Shown here: positions 63,091 to 64,000 of the stretch, in pieces
Numbering within the stretch: position 1 is the first letter of the stretch
How the letters are laid out: each line of letters starts with the position of its first letter
Source of the DNA: Sepiola atlantica
Lineage: Eukaryota; Mollusca; Cephalopoda; Sepiida; Sepiolidae
Direction: 5' to 3'
DNA length: 64,000 bases
NCBI GenBank assembly: GCA_963556195.1
Contig: CAUVYP010000262.1
Span: forward strand, 868,001-932,000
Position numbers and translations under genes: made by a program
The notes under the pieces: generated by a model
What the model was told of the DNA's origin: nothing
Database searches by the model: none
What the model saw: the letters and a program-made list of their open reading frames with translations, nothing else

Positions 63091-64000
63091 TTAGTGCGTT
63101 TTAAAGTTGATATCGCTTTTGTTTATAACTTCCACATTTATTCGAATTGTGCAACGAAACTTTGCAGACAGTCGCGGATAGGCCTTTTCTACTGAAGTAC
63201 CACGTTTGAGAAGTGCAACTCTAGTACTGCCGGAGATATGTCGATACAAACTTAATACGCAAAACATCAACACAATTTAGCGCGTTTTAAAGTTGATATC
63301 GCTTTTGTTTATAACTTCCACATTTATTCGAATTGTGCAACCAAACTTTGCGGACAACCGCCGAGACACATTGGCTACTGAAGTACCAAGTTTCAGAAGT
63401 GCAGCTTTTGTACTGCCGGAGATATGTCGATACAAACTGAATACGCAAAACATCAACAAAATTTAGCGCGTTTTAAAGTTGATATCGCTTTTGTTTATAA
63501 CTTCCACATTTATTCGAATTGTGCAACGAAACTTTGCAGACAGTCGCGGATAGGCCTTTTCTACTGAAGTACCAAGGTTCAGAAGTGCAGCTCTTGCACT
63601 GCCGGAGATATGTCGATACAAACTGAATACGCAAGACATCAACAAAATTTAGCGCGTTTTAAAGTTGATATCGCTTTTGTTTATAACTTCCACATTTATT
63701 CGAATTGTGCAACGATACTTTGCAGACAGTCGCGGATAGGCCTTTTCTACTGAAGTACCAAGTTTCAGAAGTGCAGCTCTAGTACTGCCGGAGATATGTC
63801 GATACAAACTTAATACGCAAAACATCAACACAATTTAGCGCGTTTTAAATTTGATATCGCTTTTGTTTATAACTTCCACATTTATTCGAATTGTGCAACC
63901 AAACTTTGCGGACAACCGCCTAGACACATTGGTTACTGAAGTACCAAGTTTCAGAAGTGCAGCTCTTGTACTGCCGGAGATATGTCGATACAAACTGAAT
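63091..64000. repeat. 8-unit HOR, copy C, cut by the window end
   Basis: Units 63091, 63277, 63463, 63649 and the partial unit from 63835 match 60301-61227 in order, 2790 bp apart: CCACGTTTGAG, CAACCAAAC with CGCCGAGAC, CCAAGGTTC, CGATACTTTG, CGCCTAGAC. The copy continues past the window. Confidence 0.85.

Larger units (their letters stand above)
1..64000. repeat. Tandem satellite array, 186 bp monomer, about 344 head-to-tail copies
   Basis: Every stretch of the window is a copy of one 186 bp unit in one orientation. The same landmarks recur every 186 bases throughout: TTAGCGCGTTTTAAAG, then GATATC, TTCGAATTGTG, AAGTACCAAGTTTCAGAAG, GCCGGAGATATG and ACGCAAAACATCAAC. The register drifts by only a few bases over 64 kb because indels are rare (about 18 visible, almost all 1 bp). 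The first and last bases are inside the array, so its true length is unknown and at least 64 kb. No inversion, no transposon insertion and no unique spacer was seen. Unit length close to a nucleosome plus linker, and HOR organisation, are typical of eukaryotic centromeric or pericentromeric satellites; the placement at a centromere is inference. I do not recognise the family. Confidence 0.99.

Noticed and set aside
1..64000. CRISPR array
   Set aside because: There are no short direct repeats separated by unique spacers. The whole 186 bp unit is repeated, and the spacer-like parts are as conserved as the rest.

Overview
The whole 64 kb window is one uninterrupted tandem satellite array. A unit of 186 bp repeats head to tail about 344 times from the first base to the last. 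I found no gene, RNA gene, transposon, CRISPR array, origin or non-satellite spacer. The short open frames found across the window exist because 186 is 62 x 3, so a frame open in one unit stays open in the next; the commonest is a 60-codon minus-strand frame that ends at the same stop in nearly every unit. They are by-products of the repeat, not genes.

A megabase-style satellite of nucleosome-plus-linker unit length, with higher-order repeats (HORs) and single-base homopolymer slippage, points to a eukaryotic centromeric, pericentromeric or other heterochromatic block. I do not recognise the monomer and cannot name the species. The hand-derived consensus is about 39% GC (72 of 186 bases) and holds 10 CpGs where about 7 are expected from base composition. 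CpG is therefore not depleted, which argues against heavy germline CpG methylation with decay (inference).

Monomer phase used below: position 1 is the first T of TTAGCGCG. The unit carries DraI (10-15), EcoRV (19-24) and TTCGAA (51-56) sites. A variable window at 81-98 has two main alleles: type A (StuI site at 90-95) and type B (SacII site at 82-87), plus a common A-left/B-right hybrid. Positions 106-138 hold a dyad that can fold two ways.

Layout. 1-8 kb: mosaic of 16-unit, 5-unit and 25-unit spaced copies with chimeric monomers. 8-10.8 kb: diverged 8-unit repeat. 10.8-17.7 kb: three copies of a 12-unit, 2232 bp HOR. 18.1-24.1 kb: two nearly identical copies of a 16-unit, 2975 bp HOR. 23.7-26.6 kb: two copies of an 8-unit, 1488 bp HOR. 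26.6-30.2 kb: no clear local HOR. 30.2-32.8 kb: two copies of a 7-unit, 1302 bp HOR. 33.3-37.4 kb: 14-unit spaced duplication enclosing a 3-unit tandem duplication. 37.4-45.6 kb: 7-unit families of 1302 and 1301 bp. 45.8-51 kb: 12-unit HOR, two full copies and a shortened third. 49.5-60.1 kb: 30-unit, 5579 bp duplication. 58.8-64 kb: 8-unit HOR with a 7-unit derivative and a truncated third copy. The nested scales (3, 5, 7, 8, 12, 14, 16, 25 and 30 units) and several chimeric monomers record repeated out-of-register exchange. All HOR boundaries were placed by eye from shared diagnostic variants and are good to about one monomer unless stated.
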